NCBI RefSeq assembly: GCF_003469185.1
Contig: NZ_QSIL01000009.1
Coordinates: 52,799-116,798, forward strand
Reading direction: 5' to 3'
DNA: 64,000 nucleotides
Source of the DNA: Collinsella sp. AM34-10
GTDB lineage: Bacteria; Actinomycetota; Coriobacteriia; Coriobacteriales; Coriobacteriaceae
Shown: piece by piece, positions 52,683-60,108 of the stretch
How the letters are laid out: each line of letters begins with the position of its first letter
Numbering within the stretch: the first letter of the stretch is position 1
Translations under genes and position numbers: made by a program
Notes under the pieces: generated by a model
Database searches by the model: none
What the model saw: only the letters and a program-made list of their open reading frames with translations
What the model was told of the DNA's origin: nothing

Positions 52683-53459
52683 TTGACGCAGCAATTTACG
52701 ATTTTCCTACCCCGACCGGATGGGACGCCTATCCCCGTCGTCGTTACCAAAAAGCGCGTCAAGAACTTCAACCTGCGCGTCACATCGAGCGGTGAGGTCC
52801 ACGCCAGCGCACCGCTCGACGCCAGCCGCGAGCGTATCGAAGCGTTTGTAAAGCGCAATAACGGCTGGATTATCAGCCGACTTGCCCAGCGCAAGCAACG
52901 TCAGGCGACGGCGCGAGAACCGCTCAGTCCCCTCTCGATCATTGCGCTTTGGGGCAAGCCCATCACGGTACAGGACGCACTCGATCACAACTTTGCATCA
53001 CCCGCACCGCGACCCAAACAGGCCACCTTCGCAAGTTTTATGGGTACCGACGAATCGAACGGAGGCCCACAGGCCAAGCGGCGCGCAATCCTCGACGGCC
53101 TAACGTCCGACGAGCTCCAAGTCCATATCGACCAGCTCTATACGTCCGAGGTCACATCGGCGCTACGCGATATTGTGCACGCATACGAAATCGCAATGGG
53201 TGTCGCCGTTTCCCGCGTTTCCGTACGCAGCATGAAAACGCGCTGGGGCTCGTGCACGCCCAAAACCGGCGCCATTCGCATCGCACGCGAGCTTGCCACC
53301 TACCCCGTCGAATGCCTCGACATGGTTGTCGCCCACGAGCTCGTCCACTTGCTCGAGCCAAGCCACAATCAGCGGTTCCACGCCCTGCTCGACACGTACT
53401 GCCCCAACAATAGAGCCCTGTCGCAGCGGCTCAAAAAACCGCCCGCCAACGAGCTCTAG
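52683..53459 (+). CDS. YgjP-like zinc metalloprotease (DUF45)
   Basis: A 258-residue product. The N-terminal beta domain contains VKNFNLRVTSSGEVHASAPL, and the C-terminal catalytic domain has VSVRSMKTRWGSCTPKTGAI and the zinc motif VVAHELVHLLEPSHNQRFHA (HExxH plus a downstream His). This is the SprT/YgjP-like family. The start is TTG with AAAGGA upstream. A low-complexity insertion (about 95-140) is unusual. Function unknown; it ends seven bases from convergent folB. Confidence 0.82.
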   Translation: MTQQFTIFLPRPDGTPIPVVVTKKRVKNFNLRVTSSGEVHASAPLDASRERIEAFVKRNNGWIISRLAQRKQRQATAREPLSPLSIIALWGKPITVQDALDHNFASPAPRPKQATFASFMGTDESNGGPQAKRRAILDGLTSDELQVHIDQLYTSEVTSALRDIVHAYEIAMGVAVSRVSVRSMKTRWGSCTPKTGAIRIARELATYPVECLDMVVAHELVHLLEPSHNQRFHALLDTYCPNNRALSQRLKKPPANEL

Positions 53460-53465
53460 CGTCGG

Positions 53466-53951
53466 CTAGCGCACGCGCTCGATCTCGACGCCGCAGCTTG
53501 CCAGGGGAAGACCGACGGGCGCCCAAGGCTTATCGAGCTTAACACGCACGCCAAGCAGCAAGGGGTAACGACGTAGCAGCATCTGGGCCACGCCCTCGGC
53601 TGCAGCCTCGATGAGCTTAAACGTGTGCTCGCGCAGATAGCCGTCGACATCGTGGCACACCGAGCCGTAATCAATCGAGGCATCCAGGTTGTCGTGCTCC
53701 CCCGCCGCGCGCAGGTCGACATAGAGCACCAAGGACACGACAAACTTCTGCCCCAGGGCGTTCTCCTCGGGATACACGCCGTGGTTGGCAAAGACCTCGA
53801 GACCGTCGATAGTAATGCGGTCGGCATGGCGCAGATCGTCATAGCTCACGTGAGGCACCGCCGTTGCGGCGGAAATCTCGCCCCTGCCACGACGGGCGAG
53901 CTCGGCACCCTCGGTCTTGGTTGCATTCTCGGGCAGCTTTTTGTTAGTCAT
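53466..53951 (-). CDS. folB: Dihydroneopterin aldolase
   Basis: Converts dihydroneopterin to 6-hydroxymethyl-dihydropterin in folate synthesis. The fold begins at about residue 44: ITIDGLEVFANHGVYPEENA, FVVSLVLYVDLRAAGEHDNL, IDYGSVCHDVDGYL and the catalytic-Lys strand VRVKLDKPWAPV. The first ~40 residues are an extra polar leader. AAGGAG precedes ATG by 9 nt. It lies downstream of folE and an HD-domain gene. No FolK or FolP fusion is present. Confidence 0.85.
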   Translation of the reverse strand: MTNKKLPENATKTEGAELARRGRGEISAATAVPHVSYDDLRHADRITIDGLEVFANHGVYPEENALGQKFVVSLVLYVDLRAAGEHDNLDASIDYGSVCHDVDGYLREHTFKLIEAAAEGVAQMLLRRYPLLLGVRVKLDKPWAPVGLPLASCGVEIERVR

Positions 53952-53994
53952 CGCGATCGTCTCCTTCGTTCAGAACCCCGACCGCGCATACCGA

Positions 53995-54576
53995 CTACAC
54001 GCGAATCGACAGGTTCTTTTTATCATCGCTCCAGTTGCAGGCATTGCGCGCGGGGCATGCAAAGCAGGCGCGCGACGCTTTGTCGGCTGCATAGAGCAGA
54101 CGCTCAAGCGGCTGGCTGTTCACACGCAGCTTTCGATGGCCCAGGATGGCCGTCTTAATGGCTGCGGCATCTGCCGGCTCAAACGCCACGTCTTCGGGCA
54201 TGCCGCCGAGAATCGCATCAGCGACGCGTTCGCTTGCAACATCATGGGATATACCCGATTCATACTGTTCATCTTTGCCGATATCGTGAAGAAGTGCCGT
54301 GGCATAGATGACCTCGCGGTCAAATTTGAGCTCTTCCTCGAGATTCTTGATCCACATAATACGGGCGACATCCAGCAGATGGTCGATACCGTGGCGGCAA
54401 AAGATGCGCCCCGATTCCAACTGCGCAATGTTTCCCAGATGCCGCCGGAACAGTCCGTTGGCACAGATGTAATCAATGCGAGGCATGGCACCAAAGGGAG
54501 CCAGGCCCGAAGCCATAAAGCCGCGACGCGACGTTCCTTCATCGGTCTTCGATGCAAAGTCGTTGACGACTCTCAT
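53995..54576 (-). CDS. HD-domain phosphohydrolase in the folate operon
   Basis: A 193-residue product. GRIFCRHGIDHLLDVARIMW and IYATALLHDIGKDEQYESGI give the His, His-Asp metal residues. AILGHRKLRVN and a Cys-rich ACFACPARNAC end the protein; four close cysteines could bind an Fe-S cluster or zinc. It lies 2 bp after folE and before folB. It could remove phosphates from dihydroneopterin triphosphate, the step between FolE and FolB with no dedicated enzyme here. That is inference. Confidence 0.8.
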   Translation of the reverse strand: MRVVNDFASKTDEGTSRRGFMASGLAPFGAMPRIDYICANGLFRRHLGNIAQLESGRIFCRHGIDHLLDVARIMWIKNLEEELKFDREVIYATALLHDIGKDEQYESGISHDVASERVADAILGGMPEDVAFEPADAAAIKTAILGHRKLRVNSQPLERLLYAADKASRACFACPARNACNWSDDKKNLSIRV

Positions 54577-54578
54577 GG

Positions 54579-55136
54579 TTAGCGGCCCAGCATCCTAAAG
54601 AATCGCTCCTCGAGCGACGGATCGGTCTCAAAGACACCGCGACGAGCAAGCGTTACGGTCTTGGTACCGGGCTTTTGCACGCCGCGCATGGTCATGCACA
54701 TATGCTCGGCTTCCATCAGCACGATTGCCCCTTGGGGGGCAAGATATTCCATGAGGGCATCGGCAACCTGTGTACACAGCTGCTCCTGCAGCTGCAGACG
54801 ACGGGCATAGACCTCAACCGTGCGAGCAAGCTTAGACAGACCCGCCACGCGGCCGTTAGGGATATAGCCGATCGCAGCCTTGCCATAAAACGGCAGCAGA
54901 TGGTGCTCGCACAGCGAGTAAAACGTGATGTCGCGCTCGATAACTAAATCATTCGAAGCGACGGCAAAAGTTTTGGACAGGTGCTCCTCAGCGCTCTGGT
55001 CCATGCCGCCGGCAATCTCGCCATACATACGGGCGACGCGTGCCGGCGTCTCCAGCAGGCCCTCACGAGTTGGGTCCTCGCCTATGCCCTCAAGCAACAG
55101 CTTTATGGCGGTCTCAACTTTTTCCTGATCGACCAT
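54579..55136 (-). CDS. folE: GTP cyclohydrolase I
   Basis: First enzyme of pterin synthesis, making dihydroneopterin triphosphate from GTP. At 185 residues it is normal length. [20 protein letters not shown], then [20 protein letters not shown] with the zinc Cys and His, [20 protein letters not shown], and the second zinc Cys in [25 protein letters not shown] precedes ATG. First gene of folE-HD-folB. Confidence 0.95.
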   Translation of the reverse strand: MVDQEKVETAIKLLLEGIGEDPTREGLLETPARVARMYGEIAGGMDQSAEEHLSKTFAVASNDLVIERDITFYSLCEHHLLPFYGKAAIGYIPNGRVAGLSKLARTVEVYARRLQLQEQLCTQVADALMEYLAPQGAIVLMEAEHMCMTMRGVQKPGTKTVTLARRGVFETDPSLEERFFRMLGR

Positions 55137-55202
55137 CTAGGCCTCACTCTTCCGATTTTGCGTTCGCGCTATGGTACCACGCCCTCCGGCATCGGCCACA
55201 AG

Positions 55203-55784
55203 CTACATAGTATGGGTCGAATAGACCGGATCGTCTCGCCAAAGCTCCACAGCGTCGCAAAGCGCAACGCCCTCGCGCGCGGCACGAGCGCGCGTGGCGT
55301 TCATGTCGATCACCCGCTGATTACTCGAACCCCTAAAACGCAAGGAGATATCGTACAGGTCTTGAACGAACGGGCCGTCCACCAACATATCGAGGCAGGC
55401 AAGGATACGGTCCGTCACTTCGGTATGATGACGGCCGCTCGGCATAAGCTCCTCGAGTACGTCGCCAGTAAAGCACCAAATAGTCTTCCCCGACCCCACT
55501 GGATAGGCCGCGCGAACACGCTCAATGAAATCAACGAGCCCCGCCTGGTTCTCGGGTTCCATGGGCTCCCCGCCCAGAATCGTCAGGCCATCAATAAAGG
55601 GATGATCGAGACTCTCGATGATTTTGTCCTCGACGGCACGATCGAACGGCTTGCCCGCAGCAAAGTCCCACGCGACAGAGTTAAAGCAGTTCTTGCACCC
55701 ACGACGGCACCCGCTCACAAACAGAGAAGTACGAACACCTTCCCCATCAGCAATGTCGAAATACTTAATGTTCGCGTAGTTCAT
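55203..55784 (-). CDS. nrdG: Anaerobic ribonucleotide reductase activating protein
   Basis: A 193-residue radical SAM activase that makes the glycyl radical on NrdD. SLFVSGCRRGCKNCFNSVAW holds CX3CX2C; LTILGGEPMEPENQAGLVDF is the SAM-binding GGEP region. AGGAAGG lies 6 nt before ATG. nrdD is upstream with about 430 bp of palindrome-rich DNA between them, longer than usual for this pair. Confidence 0.93.
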   Translation of the reverse strand: MNYANIKYFDIADGEGVRTSLFVSGCRRGCKNCFNSVAWDFAAGKPFDRAVEDKIIESLDHPFIDGLTILGGEPMEPENQAGLVDFIERVRAAYPVGSGKTIWCFTGDVLEELMPSGRHHTEVTDRILACLDMLVDGPFVQDLYDISLRFRGSSNQRVIDMNATRARAAREGVALCDAVELWRDDPVYSTHTM

Positions 55785-55798
55785 AAGTAACCTTCCTG

Positions 55799-55884
55799 GG
55801 GGTCTGGAGCATATCATCCCGTCCTCAAACATTCTCGGCCTTCGGCCTGCGAAACTGCGGGCGGGACGATATGCTCCAGACCCC
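55799..55884. repeat. Nested palindrome just upstream of nrdG
   Basis: Outer arms are a perfect 17-bp inverted repeat, GGGGTCTGGAGCATATC (55799) and its complement (55868). A shorter CCCG/CGGG pair and an inner CGGCCTTCGGCC hairpin lie between them. A second inverted repeat, ATACTCG...CGAGTAT, follows at about 55893-55923. It would fold in the nrdG leader next to its SD. Confidence 0.7.
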
Positions 55885-56010
55885 TCGCGAGCGATACTCG
55901 GTGAACGAAGCGAACATCGAGTATAGGGTTCGAGGTCTAATAAAAACTTTGTTGCAGCTCAACCGCTATCGCAAGCAAATCGCAGCTGCAGCTCGAATTA
56001 TTTCCGCTAA

Positions 56011-56245
56011 GAACTTCGAGGAGTGAGCAGACCGCATACTGCATCTCAGCTACGTCAACTTGGCTGAACCGAGGGGGCCGCTTGGGCTTTTGCTCGATAT
56101 GGGTTCCGCACGCAAAGAAGGCCACTTAATGTGGCCTTCGTCTTGCGCAGGACTGTCCGAAATAGCGAGCAAATGTCCAAGCGGCCCTCTCGGTTCAGCC
56201 CCGAAGCGGTACTAGAGATGCAGCACGCGGTCGCGGATCTCCTCG
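56011..56245. repeat. Imperfect 235-bp palindrome including an inverted copy of the nrdD 3' end
   Basis: The right arm covers the last codons of nrdD and sequence beyond. The left arm, on the other strand, carries a diverged copy of the same sequence: CGAGGAG...GACCGC...CTGCATCTC, then GGCTGAACCGAG and GGGCCGCTTGG (56062-56085, matched at 56177-56200 with one mismatch). The centre is an AAGGCCAC/GTGGCCTT hairpin (56118-56138), probably the nrdD terminator. Confidence 0.75.
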
Positions 56246-58434
56246 GTTCGACCCTGGTTCCAGAATTGAGTACCGATGTAGCCGCACGTACGACGGGCGA
56301 CGTTCATCTTCTCCTGATCGCGGTTGCCGCAGTTGGGGCACTCCCACACCAGCTTGCCGTCATCCTCGACAATCTTAATCTCGCCATCGTAGCCGCACAC
56401 CTGGCAGTAGTCACTCTTGGTGTTGAGCTCGGCGTACATGATGTTGTCGTAGATGTACTGCATCACGCGAATGACAGCCTTAAGGTTGTCCTGCATGTTG
56501 GGAACCTCGACATAGGAGATAGCACCGCCCGGCGAAAGCTGCTGGAACATGCCCTCAAACTTGAGCTTATCGAAAGCATCAATCTCCTCGGACACATGGA
56601 CGTGGTAGCTGTTGGTAATGTAGCCCTTGTCCGTCACACCCGGAATAATGCCAAAACGACGCTGCAGGCACTTGGCGAACTTGTAGGTCGTCGACTCAAG
56701 CGGGGTGCCGTACAGCGAGAAGTCGATATCGCTTTCGGCCTTCCACTCGGCGCATTTGTCGTTCATGTGCTGCATGACGGCCATGGCAAAGGGCGTGCCT
56801 TCCTTCTCGGTGTGGCTGTGGCCCGTCATGTACTTGACGCACTCATACAGACCGGCATACCCCAAGCTGATGGTGGAATAGCCGCCCACGAGCAGTTTGT
56901 CGATCGTCTCGCCCTTCTTAAGGCGCGCCAGGGCGCCGTACTGCCACAGAATCGGTGCGGCATCCGAAAGCGTACCCATCAGGCGCTCATGACGGCACAG
57001 CAGGGCACGATGGCACAGCTCAAGGCGCTCGTCGAAGATCTTCCAGAACTTGTCCATGTCCTGATGCGAGCTCAGTGCGACATCAGGCAGGTTGATGGTC
57101 ACAACACCCTGGTTAAAGCGGCCATAGTACTTAGGTTTGGTCGGGTCATAGTTCAGCGCGTTGGCAACATTGTTAAAGCCGTTGCCCGAACGGTCGGGCG
57201 TCAGGAAGCTGCGGCAACCCATGCAGGTGTAGCAATCGCCATTGCCGGCGGTCTCACCCTTAGACAGCTTGAGCTCACGCATCTTCTTCTCAGAGATGTA
57301 GTCGGGCACCATGCGCTTGGCGGTGCACTTGGCAGCCAGCTGGGTCAGGTAGAAGTACGGGGAATTCTCGTGAACGTTATCGTCCTCGAGCACATAGATA
57401 AGCTTGGGGAATGCCGGGGTAATCCACACGCCAGCCTCGTTCTTAACGCCCTCGTAGCGCTGGCGAAGCGTCTCCTCCACGATCATGGCAAGGTCGTGCT
57501 TCTCCTGAGGCGTACGAGCCTCGTTAAGATACATAAAGACCGTCACGAACGGCGCCTGGCCATTCGTGGTCATAAGGGTCACGACCTGATACTGAATCGT
57601 CTGGACGCCGCGACGGATCTCGTCACGCAGACGGTCCTCAACGACCTCACGGACCTTCTCGGCAGACGCAGAGACGCCAAGCTCCTCGAGCTCGCGGGCA
57701 ACCTCGCCGCGAATCTTCTGACGGCTTACCTCGACAAACGGAGCCAGGTGGGTCAGCGAAATCGACTGACCGCCGTACTGGGAAGAGGCGACCTGGGCGA
57801 TAATCTGCGTCGCGATATTGCAAGCAGTCGAGAAGCTGTGCGGCTTCTCGATCAGCGTGCCCGAGATAACGGTGCCGTTCTGGAGCATATCCTCCAGGTT
57901 CACCAGGTCACAGTTATGCATATGCTGGGCGAAGTAGTCCGAATCGTGGAAGTGAATCAGGCCCTCGTTGTGGGCATCCACGATCTCCTGGGGCAGCAGC
58001 ACGCGTTGCGTCAGGTCCTTGGAGATCTCGCCGGCCATGTAGTCGCGCTGAACGGAGTTGACGGTCGGGTTCTTGTTGGAGTTCTCCTGCTTGACCTCTT
58101 CGTTATTGCACTCAATCAGCGACAGGATCTTGTCATCGGTCGTGTTCTTTTGGCGCTTCAGGCTCTGAACATAGCGGTAGATGATGTAGTGGCGGGCGAC
58201 CTCGTAGCAGTCGAGACGCATAATCTCGTCCTCGACCAGATCCTGGATCTCCTCGACCGATACGGTGTGGCCGGCCTTCTCACATGCCTCGGCGACGTTT
58301 TGTGCCGCATAGATCACCTGGCGGTCGGTAAGGCGAGAGCCTTCCTCGACCTCCAAGTTTGCGGCGCGGATCGCATTGACGATCTTATCGATGTCAAAGG
58401 TAACCTCGGTGCCGCTGCGCTTGATGATCTTCAT
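56212..58434 (-). CDS. nrdD: Anaerobic (class III) ribonucleoside-triphosphate reductase
   Basis: A 740-residue enzyme that makes dNTPs without oxygen. The N-terminal ATP-cone starts MKIIKRSGTEVTFDIDKIVN. The barrel has FHDSDYFAQHMHNCDLVNLE and GDCYTCMGCRSFLTPDRSG. The C-terminal zinc site is YCQVCGYDG with WECPNCGNRD, and the glycyl-radical loop is RRTCGYIGTQFWNQG. It ends IRDRVLHL. GAAAGAGG precedes ATG. NrdR-type boxes overlap the promoter, so control by the NrdR repressor is expected. Confidence 0.96.
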   Translation of the reverse strand: MKIIKRSGTEVTFDIDKIVNAIRAANLEVEEGSRLTDRQVIYAAQNVAEACEKAGHTVSVEEIQDLVEDEIMRLDCYEVARHYIIYRYVQSLKRQKNTTDDKILSLIECNNEEVKQENSNKNPTVNSVQRDYMAGEISKDLTQRVLLPQEIVDAHNEGLIHFHDSDYFAQHMHNCDLVNLEDMLQNGTVISGTLIEKPHSFSTACNIATQIIAQVASSQYGGQSISLTHLAPFVEVSRQKIRGEVARELEELGVSASAEKVREVVEDRLRDEIRRGVQTIQYQVVTLMTTNGQAPFVTVFMYLNEARTPQEKHDLAMIVEETLRQRYEGVKNEAGVWITPAFPKLIYVLEDDNVHENSPYFYLTQLAAKCTAKRMVPDYISEKKMRELKLSKGETAGNGDCYTCMGCRSFLTPDRSGNGFNNVANALNYDPTKPKYYGRFNQGVVTINLPDVALSSHQDMDKFWKIFDERLELCHRALLCRHERLMGTLSDAAPILWQYGALARLKKGETIDKLLVGGYSTISLGYAGLYECVKYMTGHSHTEKEGTPFAMAVMQHMNDKCAEWKAESDIDFSLYGTPLESTTYKFAKCLQRRFGIIPGVTDKGYITNSYHVHVSEEIDAFDKLKFEGMFQQLSPGGAISYVEVPNMQDNLKAVIRVMQYIYDNIMYAELNTKSDYCQVCGYDGEIKIVEDDGKLVWECPNCGNRDQEKMNVARRTCGYIGTQFWNQGRTEEIRDRVLHL

Positions 58435-58661
58435 CCTCTTGCCTCTTTCGCATCGTAGCCTCATTGCGCTTCAGAGCCAAACGATGCCCGGCAGGGTTTG
58501 ACCCTGTCTTGCGGCGCCGTTGCGCAATCTGTGTTCTCGATAACCATAGGCCCTCATGCGGACAATCCTCGCAACCAATCCAGGGGCTCAAAGATCCATC
58601 CAAATAATGGGGCGAATAAGGTTCTCGTTCTCTGTCCGCCATCTATCATACGACAAAGAGG
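58435..58661 (-). promoter_or_regulatory. nrdD 5' leader (about 225 nt)
   Basis: Transcribed leader between the predicted start near 58658 and the nrdD ATG. It is long for a simple operon. It contains an 82-codon open frame beginning MADREREPYSPHYLDG with a CEDCPHEG motif that overlaps the nrdD start. That frame has no visible SD, so coding is doubtful. Possible GGGT/ACCC hairpins lie near 58500. No recognised riboswitch. Confidence 0.35.
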
Positions 58662-58709
58662 CATCTATATCCTGTATTCTTTTTTTAGGTCAAACACAAC
58701 ATATAGTGT
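58662..58709 (-). promoter_or_regulatory. nrdD promoter with NrdR boxes
   Basis: -35 TTGACC (58688-58693) and -10 TATAGA (58664-58669) are 18 bp apart. The 16-mer ACACTATATGTTGTGT at 58694-58709, read on the minus strand, matches the NrdR-box consensus. A weaker match about 32 bp away (58662-58677) overlaps the -10. Paired boxes at this spacing are how NrdR represses ribonucleotide reductase genes. Confidence 0.72.
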
Positions 58710-59071
58710 TTCAGCAGGTCAAAGCAATTGGTCAATTTGCAGACGCATTATAAATGAAGGCCTCTTGGCAGACTGCTAAAACGTTATCAACCCAACTACC
58801 TGCACAGCAGTTTTGAAACCCCCTCAACCGTGCCGCCGCCAAATAGCACCAAAACCAAGCCGCTCACGCCAAAAGAATCCAAAAGATTATGCTTGACCAA
58901 CATGTTGCGGTCATGATGGGCCAGGACACATGCAATCTGCCGGCACCCCTACGGGATGCGAAGACCATCGCGTACGGACCTTGGATCAATATTTGATGAC
59001 TTATTTGGCGGCGCGCTTGGTGGCAAAAAACAAAACAGCCCAGAGGACATAGCCTCTGAGCTGCGAACATT
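58710..59071. other. Spacer between the nrdD promoter and the first tRNA
   Basis: 362 bp with no convincing gene. Short open frames on both strands lack SDs. No strong hairpin or repeat was seen apart from a small GCCTCTGAGCTGC-type region near the tRNA end. Confidence 0.5.
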
Positions 59072-59146
59072 TGGTGGGCGTTAGAAGATTTGAACTTCTG
59101 ACCTCTTCCGTGTCAGGGAAGCGCTCTCCCCCTGAGCTAAACGCCC
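59072..59146 (-). tRNA. tRNA-Val (GAC)
   Basis: The minus strand starts GGGCGTTTAGCTCAGGGGGA. The anticodon arm is CTTCC-CTGACAC-GGAAG with anticodon GAC, the T-arm is AGAAGTTCAAATCTTCT, and the acceptor closes with AACGCCC and an encoded ACCA end. It lies 3 bp after tRNA-Gly, in the same transcript. Confidence 0.93.
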
Positions 59147-59149
59147 AAA

Positions 59150-59225
59150 TGGAGCGGACAACGGGGCTCGAACCCGCGACCCCAACCTTGGCAAGGTTGT
59201 GCTCTACCAACTGAGCCATGTCCGC
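59150..59225 (-). tRNA. tRNA-Gly (GCC), copy 1
   Basis: Starts GCGGACATGGCTCAGTTGGT. The anticodon arm is CAACC-TTGCCAA-GGTTG (anticodon GCC), the T-arm is CGGGTTCGAGCCCCG, and CCA is encoded. It is identical to the two other copies in the window. Confidence 0.95.
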
Positions 59226-59237
59226 CTGCGAGGATTT

Positions 59238-59296
59238 AATATACGGGATAGTCGCCCCGAATGCAAGAACTATTTTCGAATAATTTGAAAATAGTT
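59238..59296 (-). promoter_or_regulatory. tRNA-Gly/Val promoter with upstream palindrome
   Basis: -35 TTGCAT and -10 TATATT, 17 bp apart, end 13 bp before tRNA-Gly. Just upstream of the -35 is AACTATTTTC...GAAAATAGTT (59268-59296), a 10-bp inverted repeat similar in place and composition to the 17-bp palindrome of the other two tRNA promoters. Confidence 0.7.
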
Positions 59297-59367
59297 CGAG
59301 CCTCTGGAACGGATTGACCAATCAGGCGAAAAGAACTGATGGCACACTCCCCCGGCCACAACAGCGA

Positions 59368-59467
59368 GCGGGCTCCGGGTGCCCCAGGTTGCCGCGAAAG
59401 AGGAGGGAAGCGTACTTTATGTACGCGACCGACGATTGAGGGGCAAGATGGGGCACCCGGAGCCCGC
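59368..59467. repeat. Nested palindrome between tRNA groups
   Basis: Perfect 18-bp outer arms GCGGGCTCCGGGTGCCCC and complement (59368 and 59450), with an inner GCGTAC-TTTAT-GTACGC hairpin (59410-59426) at the centre. No coding potential. The symmetry suggests a structured RNA or a repeated mobile palindrome. Confidence 0.7.
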
Positions 59468-59483
59468 GCAGCGTCAACAAAAA

Positions 59484-59505
59484 ACGCGGTTTGTTAGAAC
59501 CGCGT
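59484..59505 (-). terminator. Terminator-like hairpin
   Basis: ACGCGGTT pairs with AACCGCGT around a 6-nt loop, with a run of T on the minus strand. It may end transcripts from the downstream tRNA fragment region. Confidence 0.6.
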
Positions 59506-59513
59506 AAGATAGT

Positions 59514-59531
59514 TGGAGCGGACAACGGGGC
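59514..59531 (-). pseudogene. 18-bp tRNA-Gly 3'-end fragment
   Basis: TGGAGCGGACAACGGGGC equals the 3' end of tRNA-Gly (CCA plus acceptor and part of the T-arm) and then diverges. Bases like the continuing T-arm (TCGAGCCC) reappear at 59641. This is what a tRNA 3'-end attachment site, or a tRNA gene split by a ~110-bp insertion, would leave. Confidence 0.6.
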
Positions 59532-59666
59532 GTCCGCGTATCCGCTTCGCGGATCCGCACCGACTTCGGCCGCCTGCCGGCGACCTCGCCAGCTCGCTAC
59601 AAACGCTCCGCGTTTGCTTAACGCTCGCTCCCTCTCGGTTTCGAGCCCATGCGATGGTTACGAAAA

Positions 59667-59692
59667 AGCCCGGCTACCGTGGTAGTCGGGCT
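59667..59692 (-). terminator. Terminator of the tRNA-Gly/Cys/Gly transcript
   Basis: AGCCCGGCTACC pairs with GGTAGTCGGGCT around a 2-nt loop (the stem will open to a larger loop), then TTTTT on the minus strand. It lies 9 bp after tRNA-Gly copy 2. Confidence 0.8.
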
Positions 59693-59700
59693 GCTGCGTT

Positions 59701-59776
59701 TGGAGCGGACAACGGGGCTCGAACCCGCGACCCCAACCTTGGCAAGGTTGTGCTCTACCAACTGAGCCATGTCCGC
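59701..59776 (-). tRNA. tRNA-Gly (GCC), copy 2
   Basis: Same 76-nt sequence as the other tRNA-Gly copies, with anticodon GCC and encoded CCA. Last gene of the Gly-Cys-Gly transcript. Confidence 0.95.
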
Positions 59777-59818
59777 ATATGTAAAACAAAACGGGCGCCG
59801 GAGCGCCCGGATGTTGTC

Positions 59819-59892
59819 TGGAGGCGAAGCCCGGATTCGAACCGGGGGTAAAGGCTTTGCAGGCCTCTGCCTTACCACTTGGCCACTTCGCC
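59819..59892 (-). tRNA. tRNA-Cys (GCA)
   Basis: Starts GGCGAAGTGGCCAAGTGGTA. The anticodon arm is GAGGC-CTGCAAA-GCCTT with anticodon GCA. The T-arm is CCGGTTCGAATCCGG, the discriminator base is U, and CCA is encoded. The only tRNA-Cys in the window, between two tRNA-Gly copies. Confidence 0.93.
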
Positions 59893-59927
59893 GAAAAAGG
59901 ACCGTTAAGAACGGTCCGGAAATGCAA

Positions 59928-60003
59928 TGGAGCGGACAACGGGGCTCGAACCCGCGACCCCAACCTTGGCAAGGTTGTGCTCTACCAACTGAGCCATGTC
60001 CGC
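59928..60003 (-). tRNA. tRNA-Gly (GCC), copy 3
   Basis: Identical to copies 1 and 2. First gene of the Gly-Cys-Gly transcript, directly after its promoter. Confidence 0.95.
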
Positions 60004-60015
60004 TTGCGGGTTATT

Positions 60016-60063
60016 AATTTACGCGAGTTATCCAAAAGACGCAAGTACTTTTTTCAAAAAAGT
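60016..60063 (-). promoter_or_regulatory. Promoter of the tRNA Gly-Cys-Gly unit with 17-bp palindrome
   Basis: -35 TTGCGT and -10 TAAATT, 17 bp apart, 12 bp before tRNA-Gly copy 3. ACTTTTTTCAAAAAAGT (60047-60063), a perfect palindrome, sits 2 bp upstream of the -35. The same 17-mer occurs at the tRNA-Leu promoter. Confidence 0.75.
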
Positions 60064-60108
60064 TGCTCAAAGCAAGTTCACGCAGGGAAATCATGTCAAC
60101 CCAAGGCG

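Noticed and set aside
56131..58458. 775-codon plus-strand open frame over nrdD
   Set aside because: It is antisense to nrdD, whose minus-strand protein has all class III reductase motifs. Long antisense frames are common in high-GC DNA.
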